NCBI GenBank assembly: GCA_903874975.1 | Contig: CAIQUL010000019.1 | Location: 1 to 42,661 of the forward strand | Source: an uncultured Chthoniobacter sp. | Lineage (GTDB): Bacteria; Verrucomicrobiota; Verrucomicrobiia; Chthoniobacterales; Chthoniobacteraceae | Reading direction: 5' to 3' | Length of the DNA: 42,661 nucleotides | Part shown: piece after piece, positions 41,331-42,661 of the stretch | Numbering within the stretch: position 1 is the first letter of the stretch | Layout of the letters: each line of letters starts with the position of its first letter | The notes under the pieces: model-generated | The model's database searches: none | The model's input: the letters and a program-made list of their open reading frames with translations, nothing else | What the model was told of the DNA's origin: nothing | Program-made: the position numbers and the translations under genes

Positions 41331-42581
41331 TCAACCGACGAACAGTGGCTTCAGATGCCGCGCGTAAAGATTCTCCGTCACGTTCTTGCCCACGATCTCC
41401 GCGTTGGCCGTCAGCAGGTCGAGGTAACGCTGCCCCTGCTTTGCCGCGAGCTTGAACGAGACGTGCAGGAGTTGGCGGAAGCTCGCGTTGAACAGCGGAT
41501 GGCTTTGCTCATGCCGCAGTGCGCCGGTGAATTGCGCACTCGTCCAGCCGGCGACTTCCTCCGCCGTCGGGAGCTTCGCTTTATCGATGTCGATGACCGA
41601 GGCATACGGCGCGCAAAACTCGTCCACGTGCCCGATCGCGCCCGCGTAAATTTCCTTCGCAAAGGCCAGCGCATCTCCGCCCGCTTCGGCGAGGCCGATG
41701 AGTTCCTCCAACCACGTCGTCCCCGCCGTCTTCACATGCAGCCCCGCGCCGAATTTCGGCAGCGTGCGGCGGATGATGGGGTAGAGCGAAAACTTGTCGC
41801 TGCCGGAGTGGACGCTGAGCTTGAGATTCGCTGGCAGGCCGTAGCGCGCGATGGCGTGGGCGATGACCGCGAGGTCGTCGTGAAACTCCCGTTCGAACTG
41901 CGCGAGATCGCCCACGTAATCCACGCCCTTGTTGAACCGCCCGGTGAACTTCGGCGCGATGGTCTGCACCGGGATTTTCTCGTCGGCAATGGCCGCAAGG
42001 ATCACGAGCAACTCCGCCGGGGTCTGCGGCGAGTCGGTTTCGTCCATCGAGATCTCCGCGATGAACTTGTCCGCACCCTTCGTCGCGGCGATGTGGCGGT
42101 AAATTTTCCCGGCGTCCTGAACGGCGAGCAGAAACTTTTCCGCGATGCGCTGCACTTCCGCCCGCGTGGTGTAAAAGGGCGCGGCGATGTGCGGAATGGC
42201 GATCTCGCCGATCAGCTCAGGATGTCGGTCCACAAATCCCTGCACGTCCGCTGCGGTCGCCGGCTGGCCAATGGAATCCGCGACGTCGATGGTGAAAAAA
42301 TCCGAGTGCGGCAGGAAGCGATCCACCGTTTCCAGCCGGATGTGATCGGCATCCACGTGCCATCCTTTCGTCCAGCCGAGGTGCGCCACCGCCGCCTGCG
42401 CCGCCGCGAGCACGCTCGCTGGCTCGGAGCCGATGAAAGTGTGTTCGCGGTTTGACTTGTTCCAGACCGGCACGACGTCCGCGCCGTCGCGGGCGATGAA
42501 CTGGCAGGCGCGGAGCTGCGCGGCGGCCTGATGAGCGAAGCGGTCGCCAACACCGATGGAGAATTTTTCGAGAGTAAGCAT
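41331..42581 (-). CDS. Tagaturonate epimerase (UxaE) family protein
   Basis: This 416-residue protein matches the family of UxaE, which converts D-tagaturonate to D-fructuronate in galacturonate breakdown in Thermotoga. The family segments are clear: FSIGVGDRFAHQAAAQLRA, VPVWNKSNREHTFIGSEP, DADHIRLETVDRFLPHSDFF and LSVHSGSDKFSLYPIIRR. These are rich in the acidic and histidine residues expected to hold a catalytic metal. It heads a five-gene minus-strand operon with other sugar-converting enzymes. Standard partners (uxaC, uxaB, uxaA, kdgK) are not in the window, so the true substrate might be another keto-uronate or keto-sugar. Upstream sequence to the window end (80 bases) shows no convincing promoter. 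Confidence 0.88.
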   Translation of the reverse strand: MLTLEKFSIGVGDRFAHQAAAQLRACQFIARDGADVVPVWNKSNREHTFIGSEPASVLAAAQAAVAHLGWTKGWHVDADHIRLETVDRFLPHSDFFTIDVADSIGQPATAADVQGFVDRHPELIGEIAIPHIAAPFYTTRAEVQRIAEKFLLAVQDAGKIYRHIAATKGADKFIAEISMDETDSPQTPAELLVILAAIADEKIPVQTIAPKFTGRFNKGVDYVGDLAQFEREFHDDLAVIAHAIARYGLPANLKLSVHSGSDKFSLYPIIRRTLPKFGAGLHVKTAGTTWLEELIGLAEAGGDALAFAKEIYAGAIGHVDEFCAPYASVIDIDKAKLPTAEEVAGWTSAQFTGALRHEQSHPLFNASFRQLLHVSFKLAAKQGQRYLDLLTANAEIVGKNVTENLYARHLKPLFVG

Positions 42582-42661
42582 GGTGGGAAAATGTGGGCGC
42601 GTATGGACTCGCGATTCCGCGCGGAAGGCGAGCGGATTTTTTCCGGCGTGCAGTGCCCTCA

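Overview
The window is about 42.7 kb of GC-rich, gene-dense chromosomal DNA. It most likely comes from a member of the Verrucomicrobiota (PVC superphylum), although the lineage is inferred from content only. The pointers are a double-length UvrA of the kind known from Chlamydia, planctomycete/verrucomicrobial cytochrome families (a propeller-HEAT-CxxCH protein and a DUF1587/1592/1588/1585 plus DUF1552 pair), and large secreted PQQ-propeller and FG-GAP proteins. No rRNA, tRNA, CRISPR array, prophage or complete insertion sequence was recognised.

Layout. 1-581 holds the remnant of an ABC-F ATPase next to a 204-bp palindromic element. 582-6243 encodes a secreted haem-binding propeller/HEAT protein and a DPP-IV-like peptidase. 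6244-6677 is a repeat-bearing leader with a candidate promoter for rplI-dnaB (6678-8690). 8720-10558 (minus) carries a membrane-anchored protein of unknown function and an A-type Fe-S carrier, divergent from mutL (10736-12586). mutL overlaps the cytochrome gene, which is followed by a Tat-exported DUF1552 partner (to 16685). On the minus strand follow uvrA (17673-23282) and lpxA (16746-17558). Then come an orphan sugar-binding lipoprotein gene, galT and a J-domain co-chaperone. 26646-38576 is an envelope cluster: a 1257-residue TPR-type protein, an FG-GAP propeller protein, two PQQ-like propeller proteins and a proline-rich lipoprotein, interrupted by a MazF-type toxin-antitoxin pair. 38573-42581 (minus) is a compact sugar operon: tagaturonate-epimerase family, TIM-barrel sugar isomerase, RbsD/FucU, a small secreted protein and an L-galactose/L-fucose dehydrogenase-like aldo-keto reductase.

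The strongest unexplained signal is the density of short interspersed repeats, which lie inside essential genes as well as between genes. At least six kinds are visible: a 204-bp cloverleaf with 18-bp terminal inverted repeats; a GC-rich inverted-repeat family around 15065 and 20286; paired small hairpins with GGACT/AGTCC-type arms (21472, 41279); a 198-bp nested palindrome (32308); an octamer element (25523); and heptamer tandem tracts (mutL twice, the erpA-mutL gap, the lpxA leader, uvrA). The two DNA-repair genes carry the most. uvrA holds four different repeat types in frame at domain borders. mutL holds two heptamer tracts in its linker, where gain or loss of one unit would shift the frame; this suggests, without proving it, a switchable mismatch-repair locus.
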